Source: Nevskiaceae bacterium
Lineage (GTDB): Bacteria > Pseudomonadota > Gammaproteobacteria > Nevskiales > Nevskiaceae
Length of the DNA stretch: 64,000 bases
Direction of reading: 5' to 3'
NCBI GenBank assembly: GCA_004297005.1
Contig: SCVA01000013.1
Span: forward strand, 12,501 to 76,500
Shown here: positions 49,960 through 59,253 of the stretch, piece after piece
How positions within the stretch are numbered: the first letter of the stretch is position 1
Layout of the letters: each line of letters starts with the position of its first letter
Notes under the pieces: model-generated
What the model saw: the letters and a program-made list of their open reading frames with translations, nothing else
What the model was told of the DNA's origin: nothing
Databases searched by the model: none
Program-made: the position numbers and the translations under genes

Positions 49960-51377
49960 GGCGCGCTCCCGAAGGTCTGGAGCATCAGCGCCGGCGCCGT
50001 GCCGATGTCGCCGGCCCCCACCGTCAGCAGCACATCGCCGTCCTGCACCAGGCCGCGCAGAGCCTCCGGCAGCTCGGCGACCGCCTTGACGTACACCGGC
50101 TCGACGCGCCCCCGAGCACGGATGCCGCGCGCCAGCGCCTTGCCGTCGTAGCCGGCGATGGCGGTCTCACCGGCGGCATAGACCTCCAGCAGCAGCAGGG
50201 CATCGCAGTGCGAAAGCACCTCGCAGAATTCGTCAAACAGATCCCGCGTGCGGCTATAGCGGTGCGGCTGGAAGGCCACCACGACGCGCCGGCCGGGATG
50301 CGCAGTGCGCACCGCCTCGAAAGTCGCGGCCAGCTCGCGCGGGTGATGGCCGTAGTCGTCGATCAGCTTCAGGCGCCTGCCCTCGACCAGCACCTCGCCG
50401 TGTGACTCGCAGCGGCGGCCGACGCCGGCGAACTCGGCGAAGGCCTTGCGGATGGCGTCGAAGGACACCCCCAGCTCGCGGGCGATCGCCACCGCCACCA
50501 GCGCGTTCTGCACGTTGTGGCGGCCCGGCAGGTTCAGGTGCAGCTCTTCGCGAGCCAAGCCGATCTGCACGGTGAAGCGGCTGCCGCCACGCTCCGGCAC
50601 CACATCCACGGCGCGCACGTCGGCGTCTTCGGCAAAGCCATAGGTCAGCAGCGGCCGGCCGACCGCGGGCAGGATCTCGCGCACCACCGGATCGTCGGCG
50701 CAGAGCACGGCCAGGCCGTAGAACGGCAGCCGGTGCAGGAACTCGACGAAGGTGCGCTTGAGCACCTGGAAATCGCCGCCGTAGGTTTCCAGATGGTCGG
50801 CGTCGATATTGGTGACCGCCGCCATCATCGGCGACAGGTGCAGGAAGCTGGCGTCGGACTCGTCGGCCTCGGCGACCAGATACTGGCCAGCGCCGAGCCG
50901 GGCATTGGCATCCGCGCCCTTCACCTTGCCACCGACCACGAAGGTCGGGTCCAGCCCGCCTTCGGCGAGCACGCTGGCAACCAGGCTGGTGGTGGTGGTC
51001 TTGCCATGGGTGCCGGCGATGGCGAGGCCGTACCGGAAGCGCATCAGCTCGGCCAGCATCTCGGCGCGGCGCACTACCGGAATGCGGTGCGCCTGTGCGT
51101 AGACCAGCTCCGGATTGTCGGCCTTCACCGCCGTCGACACCACGATGGCGTCGGCACCCTGGGCGTTTTCGGCCTGGTGGCCGAAGTAGAGCTTGGTGCC
51201 GAGCTGCTCCAGGCGCTGGGTCGCCGCCGAAGGCTTGAGATCGGTGCCGCTCACCTGGTAGCCGAGGTTGATCAGCACCTCGGCGATGCCGGACATGCCG
51301 GAGCCGCCGATGCCCAGCATGTGGATGCGGCGCACGCGGTGCATGGGCGCCCTGGCCATTTCGCCGGGATTCATCAT
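49956..51377 (-). CDS. murC: UDP-N-acetylmuramate--L-alanine ligase
   Basis: Adds the first amino acid of the peptide stem. The track ORF (831 residues) extends through murG in another frame; the true start is ATG 51377 ([35 protein letters not shown]), giving 473 residues. The ATP site [10 protein letters not shown] and the Mur-ligase [14 protein letters not shown] and [12 protein letters not shown] segments are intact. It overlaps murG (ATGA) and murB by four bases. Confidence 0.97.
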   Translation of the reverse strand: MMNPGEMARAPMHRVRRIHMLGIGGSGMSGIAEVLINLGYQVSGTDLKPSAATQRLEQLGTKLYFGHQAENAQGADAIVVSTAVKADNPELVYAQAHRIPVVRRAEMLAELMRFRYGLAIAGTHGKTTTTSLVASVLAEGGLDPTFVVGGKVKGADANARLGAGQYLVAEADESDASFLHLSPMMAAVTNIDADHLETYGGDFQVLKRTFVEFLHRLPFYGLAVLCADDPVVREILPAVGRPLLTYGFAEDADVRAVDVVPERGGSRFTVQIGLAREELHLNLPGRHNVQNALVAVAIARELGVSFDAIRKAFAEFAGVGRRCESHGEVLVEGRRLKLIDDYGHHPRELAATFEAVRTAHPGRRVVVAFQPHRYSRTRDLFDEFCEVLSHCDALLLLEVYAAGETAIAGYDGKALARGIRARGRVEPVYVKAVAELPEALRGLVQDGDVLLTVGAGDIGTAPALMLQTFGSAP

Positions 51378-52432
51378 GAGCGCGCTCCTGCGGCGAGCAG
51401 GCGCTCGACGATGTCTTCGGTGGCGCGCGGATGCGCGGCGGCGCGCGCCTTTTCGGCACGGGCCAGGCAGTCGGCGCGGGTGGCACCGCTCAGCACCGCG
51501 GCCAGGCGCTCGGCGCTGAGTTCGCGCTCCTGGATCAGCTCGGCGGCGCCGACCTTCACCAGCGCGCCGGCATTGGCGGTCTGGTGGTCGTCCACCGCGT
51601 GGGGGAAGGGCACCAGCAGGCTGGCGACACCGGCGGTCGCGAGTTCGGCGACGGTGGAGGCGCCGGCGCGGCAGACCACCAGATCGGCCCAGGCGTAGGC
51701 GCCGGCCATGTCCTGGATGAAAGTCGTCACCTCGGCCTGCACGCCGTGCCGGGCGTAGGCGGCCTGAGCCACCTCGACGGTACGGCCACCCTGGTGGCGG
51801 ACGTTCGGGCGCTCGGCGGCAGGGATCAGCGCCAGCGCCGCCGGCAGCTTCTCGTTGAGCGCCTTCGCACCCTGGCTGCCGCCGACCACCAGCAGATTCA
51901 GCGCGCCGTGGCGCGCGGCGTAGCGCTGCGCCGGCGGCGGTAGCGCGGCGACTTCCGCCCGCACCGGATTGCCGACGGTGATGCCGCCGGCCAGTGCGCC
52001 GTCGAAGCCCTGCAGGGCCTGCCGCGCCAGCTTCGCAAGCTGGCGGTTGGTGAAGCCGGCGGTGGCGTTCTGCTCGTGCACGAACAGCGGGATGCGCTTC
52101 AGCCAAGCGGCGACGCCACCCGGGCCGGCGGCGAAGCCGCCCATGCCCAGCACGGCGTCCGGCCGCACCCGTGACAGCACGCCCAGCGCCTGGCGGATCG
52201 CCCGCAGGATCAGCAGCGGCGCCGTCAGCAGCTTGAGCAGGCCCTTGCCGCGCAGGCCGCTGACCTGCACGTATTCCATGGCGATGCCCTGCGCCGGCAC
52301 CGTGCGCGACTCGAAACTCTCCGGCGCGCCCAGCCAGACCACCTCGTGGCCACGCGCGCGCAGCGCATGGGCGACAGCGAGACCGGGGTAGACGTGGCCG
52401 CCAGTGCCTCCGGCCATCACTAAGATCTTCAT
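51374..52432 (-). CDS. murG: Undecaprenyldiphospho-muramoylpentapeptide beta-N-acetylglucosaminyltransferase
   Basis: Adds GlcNAc to lipid I to form lipid II at the inner face of the membrane. ATG 52432 begins [21 protein letters not shown], the family N-terminus (352 residues). Other signatures: [44 protein letters not shown] and [11 protein letters not shown]. The track ORF is over-extended. It overlaps ftsW and murC by four bases each. Confidence 0.97.
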   Translation of the reverse strand: MKILVMAGGTGGHVYPGLAVAHALRARGHEVVWLGAPESFESRTVPAQGIAMEYVQVSGLRGKGLLKLLTAPLLILRAIRQALGVLSRVRPDAVLGMGGFAAGPGGVAAWLKRIPLFVHEQNATAGFTNRQLAKLARQALQGFDGALAGGITVGNPVRAEVAALPPPAQRYAARHGALNLLVVGGSQGAKALNEKLPAALALIPAAERPNVRHQGGRTVEVAQAAYARHGVQAEVTTFIQDMAGAYAWADLVVCRAGASTVAELATAGVASLLVPFPHAVDDHQTANAGALVKVGAAELIQERELSAERLAAVLSGATRADCLARAEKARAAAHPRATEDIVERLLAAGARS

Positions 52433-53676
52433 GCGCCCGCTCTCCCCGCACCCAGGCTGCGGCGCAGGCCGGCCAGCCAGTCGCGCAGGCCCAGCGGCGC
52501 GGTCTGAACCGCCTTGCCGGACAGGGTGCGGCCGCGCGGCTTGGGCAGCATCGCCAGCGCCGCGCGGTTCTCGTAGTCGACGCGCAGGATCAGGCCCAGC
52601 ATCAGGCTCACCGTCACCAGCGAGCTGCCGCCGTAGCTGATCAGCGGCAGGGTCAGGCCCTTGGTCGGCAGGGCGCCCATGTTCACCGCCATGTTGATGA
52701 GTGCCTGCAAACCCAGCCAGCCGGCGAGGCCGTAGCAGAGATAGGCGGCGAAGCGGCGGTCGAGCTGCTCGGCCTGCTGGCCGATCTTGAAGCCGCGCCA
52801 GACCACCACGCCGAACAGGGCGATCAGGCTCAGCACGCCAAGCAGACCAAACTCCTCGGCGAGAATCGCGAAGATGAAGTCGGTGTGCATTTCCGGCAGG
52901 TACATGAGCTTCTGCACGCTGTTGCCCAGGCCGACGCCGAACCACTCGCCACGGCCGACGGCGATCAGCGACTGGGTGAGCTGAAAGCCCGAGCCCAGTG
53001 CGTCTTCCCAGGGATTGGTGAACGACAGCACCCGCTTCATGCGATAGCTGACCGTCATCACCAGCACGCTCAGCACGCCAGCGGCGAGCAGGCCCAGACC
53101 GCCGACGTAAAGCAGGCGGGCGCCGCCCAGGAACAGCATCAGGAAGGTGACGGTGAGCAGGATCACCGTGGCGCCCAAATCGGGTTCGAGCAGGAACAAG
53201 GCCAGGATCGGCAGCAGGAACACCAGCGGATTGAGGAAACCGGCCAGCGAGGTCTGCAATTCCAGTTGCCGCTTCACGATGTAGCCAGCCAGCCAGACGA
53301 TGAAGGCCAGGCGCACCGGCTCGGAAGCCTGCAGGCGGAAGAAGCCGGCGATGTCCAGCCAGCGCTTGGCGCCGTTCACCCGCACGCCGGCGAGCAGCAC
53401 GGTCAGCAGCAGCAGCATCGCGCCCAGCAGCAACCACCAGCGCTGGCGCTCCCAGAATCCGGTGGGCACGCAGAACATGCCCCAGCAGGCGACCAGGCCG
53501 ACGCCGATGAACACCAGCTGGCGCCAGAAGAAATACATCGGGGAGCCACCCAGCTTCTCGCCCACGGCAACGCTGGCCGAGGCCACCATCACTAGGCCCC
53601 AGGCCAGCAGCGCCGCGACGGCGCCACAGAACAGGCCATCGAGGCCGTACTTGGGGTTGGGCAGTTCGAGGTTCAT
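52429..53676 (-). CDS. ftsW: Lipid II polymerase FtsW (SEDS family)
   Basis: Glycosyltransferase of septal peptidoglycan working with FtsI. The 415-residue protein has ten predicted membrane helices and SEDS signatures: [62 protein letters not shown] and [15 protein letters not shown]. The catalytic Asp is in the large periplasmic loop. Overlaps murD and murG by four bases. Confidence 0.97.
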   Translation of the reverse strand: MNLELPNPKYGLDGLFCGAVAALLAWGLVMVASASVAVGEKLGGSPMYFFWRQLVFIGVGLVACWGMFCVPTGFWERQRWWLLLGAMLLLLTVLLAGVRVNGAKRWLDIAGFFRLQASEPVRLAFIVWLAGYIVKRQLELQTSLAGFLNPLVFLLPILALFLLEPDLGATVILLTVTFLMLFLGGARLLYVGGLGLLAAGVLSVLVMTVSYRMKRVLSFTNPWEDALGSGFQLTQSLIAVGRGEWFGVGLGNSVQKLMYLPEMHTDFIFAILAEEFGLLGVLSLIALFGVVVWRGFKIGQQAEQLDRRFAAYLCYGLAGWLGLQALINMAVNMGALPTKGLTLPLISYGGSSLVTVSLMLGLILRVDYENRAALAMLPKPRGRTLSGKAVQTAPLGLRDWLAGLRRSLGAGRAGA

Positions 53677-55016
53677 TGCCCGGCCATTTCCTTCACCGCC
53701 GCCTCGAACTGCTGGCCGCGGTCCACATAGCTCTTGAACTGATCGAAGCTGGCGCAGGCCGGCGACAGCAGCACCGAGGCACCGGGCACGGTCAGCGAGC
53801 CGGCGCGGCGGAGCGCGGCCTGGAGATTGGCTTCGCGGTACACCGGCAGGGCGCCGTCGATGGCAGCCTCGATCTTGTCGGCGTCTTCGCCGAACAGGAC
53901 GGCGGCACTGCCCTTGGCGGCGAGCGCGCCGGCCAGCGGCGAGAAATCCTGACCCTTGCCCTGCCCACCACCCAGCCAGATCAGCGGCGAAGGCAGGCCG
54001 CGCACCGCTGCCAGCGTCGAGCCGACGTTGGTGCCCTTGCTGTCGTTGTAGTAGCGGGCGCCGGCGATCTCGGCGACGAAGGCACAGCGATGCGGCAGGC
54101 CGCGGAAGTCCTGCAAGGCACGCAGCACCGTGGCGCGCGGAATGTCGGCGGCCTCTACCAATGCCAACGCCGCCAGTGCGTTGGCGGCGTTGTGCAGGCC
54201 GGCGATCTTCAAGGCCGATAGCGGCAGGATGCGGTCGCGGGCGGTGGCCAACCAGAGTTCGCCACGCTGCTCGATCAGACCGTACTCGCCGGGTGCGCGC
54301 GGCGCGTCCAGGCCGAAACTGAGGCGGCGACGGGCGGCGTCGCTGTTGAGCCGGGTGGCGACATCGTCGCGGTTGACCACCGCAACCTGGCAGCCGTTGA
54401 AGATGCGTGCCTTGGCGGCGCCGTAAGCGGCCATCGAGCCATGGCGGTCCAGATGGTCTTCCGACAGGTTCAGCACCGCGGCCGCGCGGCAGCGCAGGGT
54501 GTGCGTGGTCTCCAACTGAAAGCTCGACAGCTCCAGCACGTAGAGCTGGGCGCTGTCGGAGAGCAGGTCCAGCGCCGGCGGCGCCAGATTGCCGCCGACG
54601 CCGACCTTGAGGCCGGCCGCCTTCGCCATCTCGCCGACCAGGGTAGTCACGGTGGACTTGCCGTTGCTGCCGGTGATGCCGATCACCGGTGCCTTGGCGT
54701 GGCGCGCGAACAGCTCGACGTCGCCGATGATCGGCACCCCGGCGGCGCGCAAGGCCTGCACGAAGGGTTCATTCAACGACACGCCGGGCGAGACCACGGC
54801 CTCGCAGAACTGGCTCAGCGGTTCCGGTGCGCCGAACCCACCCAGGCGGAACTCGAAGCGGCCGAACTCGGCGGTAAGCTGCTGATGCCCCGCCGGCTCG
54901 GCGCGGGAATCGGTGACGACCAGGTCCGCGTCCTCGCGCGCGAGGTAGCGCAGCGCCGAGACTCCGGAGAGTCCCAGCCCCACCACCAGCATGCGCTTGC
55001 CCGAGTAGCGGCCCAT
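53673..55016 (-). CDS. murD: UDP-N-acetylmuramoyl-L-alanine--D-glutamate ligase
   Basis: Adds D-Glu to UDP-MurNAc-L-Ala. The 447-residue protein has the N-terminal Rossmann-like GLGLSGVSALRYL, the ATP site GITGSNGKSTVTTLVGEM, NLSEDHLDRHGSMAAYGAAK and YNDSKGTNVGSTLAAV. It starts 7 bases after mraY and overlaps ftsW by four bases. Confidence 0.97.
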   Translation of the reverse strand: MGRYSGKRMLVVGLGLSGVSALRYLAREDADLVVTDSRAEPAGHQQLTAEFGRFEFRLGGFGAPEPLSQFCEAVVSPGVSLNEPFVQALRAAGVPIIGDVELFARHAKAPVIGITGSNGKSTVTTLVGEMAKAAGLKVGVGGNLAPPALDLLSDSAQLYVLELSSFQLETTHTLRCRAAAVLNLSEDHLDRHGSMAAYGAAKARIFNGCQVAVVNRDDVATRLNSDAARRRLSFGLDAPRAPGEYGLIEQRGELWLATARDRILPLSALKIAGLHNAANALAALALVEAADIPRATVLRALQDFRGLPHRCAFVAEIAGARYYNDSKGTNVGSTLAAVRGLPSPLIWLGGGQGKGQDFSPLAGALAAKGSAAVLFGEDADKIEAAIDGALPVYREANLQAALRRAGSLTVPGASVLLSPACASFDQFKSYVDRGQQFEAAVKEMAGQ

Positions 55017-55023
55017 GTTCGCC

Positions 55024-56109
55024 TTACCGAATCTTGAGGGTGGAAAGGCCGACCAGCACCAGGATCAGGGTGATGATCCAGAAGCGGACGATGATCTTGG
55101 GCTCGGCCCAGCCCTTGAGTTCGTAGTGGTGGTGCAGAGGCGCCATGCGGAAGATGCGCTTGCCGCCCGAGTACTTGAAGTAGCCCACCTGCAGCGCCAC
55201 CGACACGGTTTCGGCGACGAACACGCCGCCCATGATCGCCAGCACCAGCTCCTGCCGGACCAGTACCGCGACCACGCCCAGGGCCGCGCCCAGGGCCAGG
55301 GCGCCGACATCACCCATGAACACCTGCGCCGGGTAGGCGTTGAACCACAGGAAGCCCAGACCAGCGCCGGCAATCGCGGTGCAGAACACCGCCAGCTCGC
55401 CGACCCCGGCGATGTAGGGAATGCCCAGGTAGGTGGCGAACTTGACGTTGCCCGTGCAGTAGGCGAACACCGCCAGTGCCGAAGCAACCAGCACGGTTGG
55501 CATGATCGCCAGGCCGTCGAGTCCGTCGGTGAGGTTGACGGCGTTGGAGCTGCCGACGATCACCAGATAGGTCCAGACCACGAAGAACACCCCGAGCGGG
55601 ATCGACACGTCCTTCAGGAAGGGCACGATCAGTGCGGTCTCGGCCGGGGTCCTCGCCGTGAGGTAGATCGCCAGCGATACCGAGAACCCGGTCAGGGACA
55701 GCCAGAAGTACTTCTTGCGCGCAACCAGGCCCTTGGGATTCTTGTGCTTGATCTTGATGTAGTCATCGGCGAAGCCCACCGCCCCGAAAGCGAGCGTGAC
55801 CACCAGGGCGAACCAGACGAACTTGCTGGTGAGGTTGGCCCAGAGCAGGGTCGCCACCGCGATCGCCGCGAGTATCAGCAGGCCACCCATGGTCGGCGTG
55901 CCGGTCTTCTTCAGGTGCGAGGCCGGGCCATCGTCGCGGATCGGCTGGCCGAACTTGAACTGGTAAAGCCGCTCGATCAACAGCGGCCCGAACACGAAGC
56001 TGAAGATCAGCGCGGTGAGGATGCCCAGCACCGCCCGCACGGTGAGGTAATTGAACAGGCGCAGGAAGGAGTAGTCCGCCTGCAGCCATTGCGCGAGGTG
56101 ATAAAGCAT
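55024..56109 (-). CDS. mraY: Phospho-N-acetylmuramoyl-pentapeptide transferase
   Basis: Makes lipid I from UDP-MurNAc-pentapeptide and undecaprenyl phosphate. ATG 56109 begins [31 protein letters not shown], the family N-terminus (361 residues, ten membrane helices). Catalytic aspartates appear in VGFADDYIK and [14 protein letters not shown], and the C-terminal [19 protein letters not shown] is intact. It is separated from murF by a structured repeat element whose edge supplies the likely ribosome-binding site (CTGGAG, about 9 bases before ATG). Confidence 0.97.
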   Translation of the reverse strand: MLYHLAQWLQADYSFLRLFNYLTVRAVLGILTALIFSFVFGPLLIERLYQFKFGQPIRDDGPASHLKKTGTPTMGGLLILAAIAVATLLWANLTSKFVWFALVVTLAFGAVGFADDYIKIKHKNPKGLVARKKYFWLSLTGFSVSLAIYLTARTPAETALIVPFLKDVSIPLGVFFVVWTYLVIVGSSNAVNLTDGLDGLAIMPTVLVASALAVFAYCTGNVKFATYLGIPYIAGVGELAVFCTAIAGAGLGFLWFNAYPAQVFMGDVGALALGAALGVVAVLVRQELVLAIMGGVFVAETVSVALQVGYFKYSGGKRIFRMAPLHHHYELKGWAEPKIIVRFWIITLILVLVGLSTLKIR

Positions 56110-56110
56110 T

Positions 56111-56377
56111 AGGACATGCTCCAGGCAATCCGGTCGCTGCGGCGGAGGTCGTTTCCGCGCAGTGCAAGGAAGAGAGAGCGTGGCTTGGTGGACCCAAGTG
56201 CGCGACCGATGACGCCGCAATGCGCGGAAACGGCCCCGCCCCGAAGGGCTGCGGCCCCCATTGCGCCATGCGTCGTTGCCAGCCCTTGCCGCGGAACCAC
56301 CACGGCGACGGTCTTGCGCCTAGCCTGGCGCAATGGGGACTCGCAGCGCAGCGATCGTATTGCCTGGATCATGTCCT
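56111..56377. repeat. Cloverleaf-like palindromic element between murF and mraY
   Basis: A 267-base element bounded by 31-base inverted repeats (56111-56141 and 56347-56377, 28 of 31 positions complementary). Inside are two long inverted repeats, GTTTCCGCGCAGTGC (56151-56165)/GCAATGCGCGGAAAC (56217-56231, 14 of 15) and CCCCATTGCGCCA (56256-56268)/TGGCGCAATGGGG (56326-56338, 13 of 13), and a short GCCC-CGAA-GGGC hairpin between them. The ORFs across it are implausible. The right repeat contains the last codons and stop of murF; the left ends 2 bases from the mraY start. It resembles a MITE-like or structured repeat. Confidence 0.8.
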
Positions 56378-57751
56378 TTGCGTCTCCGCGGCGTTCTTGG
56401 CGCCGCTGTTGTCTTGTTCCAAGAGGGCGGCGACCACCCGCTCCATGCGGGCCGAGCGGGAGCCTTTGACCAGGGCGGTGCTGCCGGCGCCGAGCCGGCC
56501 GCGCAGCGCGGCGATGAGAGCGTCGAGGTCGTCGTAGGCCTGCGCGCCGGTGCCATAGGCCTTGGCCGCCTCGGCCGACAGCGGCCCCAGCGTCAGCAGG
56601 CCGTCCAGGCCCAGCGCGCGGGCGCGGCGACCCGCCTCGGCATGCAGGCGCGCGGCCTCCGGGCCCAGCTCGGCCATGTCGCCCAGCACCAGCAGGCGCT
56701 CGCCGGGCTCGCGCGCCAGCAGTTCCATCGCCGCGTTCAGCGAGGTGGGGTTGGCGTTGTAGGTGTCGTCGATCAGCCGGGCGCCACTGGCGTGGCGCTT
56801 GATCACCACCCGGCCCTTCGGCGCCTCGACCCCGGCCAGCCCGGCGGCGATGACCGCGGGCTCGAGGCCCAGCGCATAGCCGGCGGCAGCGGCGGCCAAT
56901 GCGTTGGCGACGTTGTGGCGACCGGGCAAGGGCAGCGTCACCGGCGCCGCGCCGGCGGGCGTCAGCAGGGTGAAGCGGCTGCCTTCGGGGCCGGCGGCCA
57001 GATCTTCGGCGCGCACATCGGCGTGGCCGGCAAAGCCGAAGCTGACGATGCGGTTGTCGCCCGCCATCCGGCCCCAGAGCTGGGCGTAGGCATCGTCGGC
57101 GTTGATGATGGCGATGCCGGCATTGAGCGCGGCGAACATCTCGCCCTTGGCGCGCGCCACCCCCTCGCGGGAGCCAAAGCCTTCCAGATGGGCGTCGCCG
57201 GCCTGGGTGACGATGCCGACGCCAGGACGCGCGAGCTTGGCCAGCGCGGCGATCTCGCCGGCGTGGTTGGCGCCCATCTCGATCACCGCCGTGCGGTGCT
57301 CGCGGCGCAGCCGGCACAGCGTCAGCGGCACGCCGATGTGGTTGTTGAGATTGCCCTCGGTGTAAAGCACCGGGCCGCGTGCCGCGAACACCGCCGCCAG
57401 CAGCTGCTTGGTGGTGGTCTTGCCGTTGCTGCCGGTGACGCCGATCACCGGCCCACCGAAGTGCCGCCGCCAGCTCGCTGCATAGCGCTGCAGCGCGGCC
57501 AGGGTGTCGGGCACCAGCAGTTGCGCGATAGGCACATCGACCGGCCGCGACACCAACGCGCCGACCGCGCCCTTGGCGGCGGCTTCGGCGAGGAAGTCAT
57601 GGGCATCGTGATGTTCGCCGACCAGGGCCACAAACAGATCGCCCGGCTTGAGCGCGCGGGTATCGGTGACCACGCGGGAGAACAGCGCGTCTTCGCCCTG
57701 CAAAGGCACGCCAAGGCGGCGGGCGGCGTCGGAGAGGCGCTCCATGCTCAC
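56369..57751 (-). CDS. murF: UDP-N-acetylmuramoyl-tripeptide--D-alanyl-D-alanine ligase
   Basis: Adds D-Ala-D-Ala to complete the pentapeptide precursor. The 460-residue protein has GVTGSNGKTTTKQLLAAVF (ATP site), MGANHAGEIAALAKLARP and YNANPTSLNAAMELL. Its last codons (Arg-Thr-stop) lie inside the 31-base inverted repeat of the downstream element, so the C-terminal residues were probably set by that element. It overlaps murE by four bases (ATGA). Confidence 0.97.
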   Translation of the reverse strand: MSMERLSDAARRLGVPLQGEDALFSRVVTDTRALKPGDLFVALVGEHHDAHDFLAEAAAKGAVGALVSRPVDVPIAQLLVPDTLAALQRYAASWRRHFGGPVIGVTGSNGKTTTKQLLAAVFAARGPVLYTEGNLNNHIGVPLTLCRLRREHRTAVIEMGANHAGEIAALAKLARPGVGIVTQAGDAHLEGFGSREGVARAKGEMFAALNAGIAIINADDAYAQLWGRMAGDNRIVSFGFAGHADVRAEDLAAGPEGSRFTLLTPAGAAPVTLPLPGRHNVANALAAAAAGYALGLEPAVIAAGLAGVEAPKGRVVIKRHASGARLIDDTYNANPTSLNAAMELLAREPGERLLVLGDMAELGPEAARLHAEAGRRARALGLDGLLTLGPLSAEAAKAYGTGAQAYDDLDALIAALRGRLGAGSTALVKGSRSARMERVVAALLEQDNSGAKNAAETQRT

Positions 57752-59253
57752 GGCGCCACCCCGACAAGTTGCGCGACGAAGGCGCGGTCGCTGAACACAC
57801 GCACGTCCCGGCCGTAGGTCTGGGTGGTCTCGTGGCCCTTGCCGGCGATCACCACCACGTCGTCGGCACCGGCGTCGGCGACGGCGGCACGGACGGCCTC
57901 GGCGCGATCATGGATGACCACCCTGAGACGGGAGGCATTGGGCGTGAGCCGGATGCCGGCCTGGATGTCCTCCGCGATCGCGGCCGGGTCTTCGCTGCGT
58001 GGGTTGTCGTCGGTAACGATCACCGCGTCGGCCAGGCTTACCGCCACGCGTCCCATCAGCGGACGCTTGCCGCGATCACGGTCGCCGCCGCAGCCGAACA
58101 CGCAGATCAGCCGGCCGGCGGTGTGGGCGCGCACGGCCTTGAGGATCTGTTCCAGCGCTTCCGGCGTGTGGGCGTAGTCGACCACCACCAGCGGCTTCGC
58201 TGCCGGCCCACGGTAACCCTCGATGCGGCCCGGCACCGTGCGCACGCTGGACAGCGCGCGGAGTGCCTCGGCCAGGCCGGCGCCACGTTGCAGCAGAGCC
58301 GCGAGAGCGGCGAGCAGGTTGTAGGCGTTGAAGCGGCCAAGCAGGCGCGTTTCCAGTCGGCCCTGGCCCCAACTGCTGTCGATCTCCATCGCCAGGCCCT
58401 GGCTGGAGAGCTGGAGCCGGCGGCCGAGCAGATAGCGCCCGGCCTTGGGCGCCTCGCCTTCCAGGCCGTAGACCGTCACCGCGCGACCCTCGGCGAGCAG
58501 CTCCGCCGCCCAGGCGGCGCCTCGCACGTCGTCGCGATTGAGCACGGCCATGCCGCGGCAGTACTCGCTGAACAGCCGGCGCTTGGCCTCGGCGTAGGCC
58601 TCGACCGTGCCGTGGTAGTCGAGATGGTCGCGGGTGACATTGGTGAGGATGGCAACGTCGTAGCCGATGCCAGAGACCCGCGCCTGATGCAGCGCATGGC
58701 TGGACACTTCCATCGCGCAGGCCTGGACGCCTTCGGCGACGAAGCCGGCCAGCAGTTCCTGCAAGCGGATCGGGTCGGGTGTGGTATGGCTGGCCTCGCG
58801 CAGCGCGCCCAGGCGGCCAAAACCAATCGTGCCCAGATAGGCGCAGCTGTCACCCAGGGCTTCCAGACCCTGCGCGACCAGATAGGCGCTGGAGGTCTTG
58901 CCGTCGGTGCCGGTGACGCCGACGGTAAACAGCCGGCGTGCAGGCTCGTGATGGAAGCGCGCGGCGATCTCGCCAACGCGGCGCGACAGGCCGGGCACTG
59001 CCACCTGCGGCACCGGCAGCTCGTCCGGCTCGGCGATGCCGGGCGCCGGCTCCCAGACCACCGCCGTGGCGCCGCGCGCCAGCGCGGTCTCGACATGCGC
59101 CAGACCATGGCCGGCCACGCCCTTCACCGCCAGGAAGGCGTCGCCCGGCTCGACACGACGGGAGTCGGTCTCGACGCCAGTGACCTCCAGCTCGGGGTTG
59201 TCGCTGGGCGCCGGTGCCAGGCCGACCAGCAGGTCCTTCAGCAGGCGGCTCAT
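57748..59253 (-). CDS. murE: UDP-N-acetylmuramoyl-L-alanyl-D-glutamate--2,6-diaminopimelate ligase
   Basis: Adds meso-diaminopimelate to the stem peptide. ATG 59253 gives 501 residues, MSRLLKDLLVGLAPAP; the track's larger ORF runs into ftsI. The ATP site is GVTGTDGKTSSAYLVA, the DNPR motif (in VTDDNPRSEDP) marks meso-DAP rather than lysine specificity, and the GKGHETTQ segment is present. It overlaps ftsI and murF by four bases. Confidence 0.97.
   Translation of the reverse strand: MSRLLKDLLVGLAPAPSDNPELEVTGVETDSRRVEPGDAFLAVKGVAGHGLAHVETALARGATAVVWEPAPGIAEPDELPVPQVAVPGLSRRVGEIAARFHHEPARRLFTVGVTGTDGKTSSAYLVAQGLEALGDSCAYLGTIGFGRLGALREASHTTPDPIRLQELLAGFVAEGVQACAMEVSSHALHQARVSGIGYDVAILTNVTRDHLDYHGTVEAYAEAKRRLFSEYCRGMAVLNRDDVRGAAWAAELLAEGRAVTVYGLEGEAPKAGRYLLGRRLQLSSQGLAMEIDSSWGQGRLETRLLGRFNAYNLLAALAALLQRGAGLAEALRALSSVRTVPGRIEGYRGPAAKPLVVVDYAHTPEALEQILKAVRAHTAGRLICVFGCGGDRDRGKRPLMGRVAVSLADAVIVTDDNPRSEDPAAIAEDIQAGIRLTPNASRLRVVIHDRAEAVRAAVADAGADDVVVIAGKGHETTQTYGRDVRVFSDRAFVAQLVGVAP

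Noticed and set aside
56116-56469. ORFs across the murF-mraY spacer (MLQAIRSL... and the minus-strand MIQAIRSL... frame)
   Set aside because: Both strands give similar text because of the inverted repeats; compositions are Arg/Pro-rich without domains, so they are repeat artefacts.
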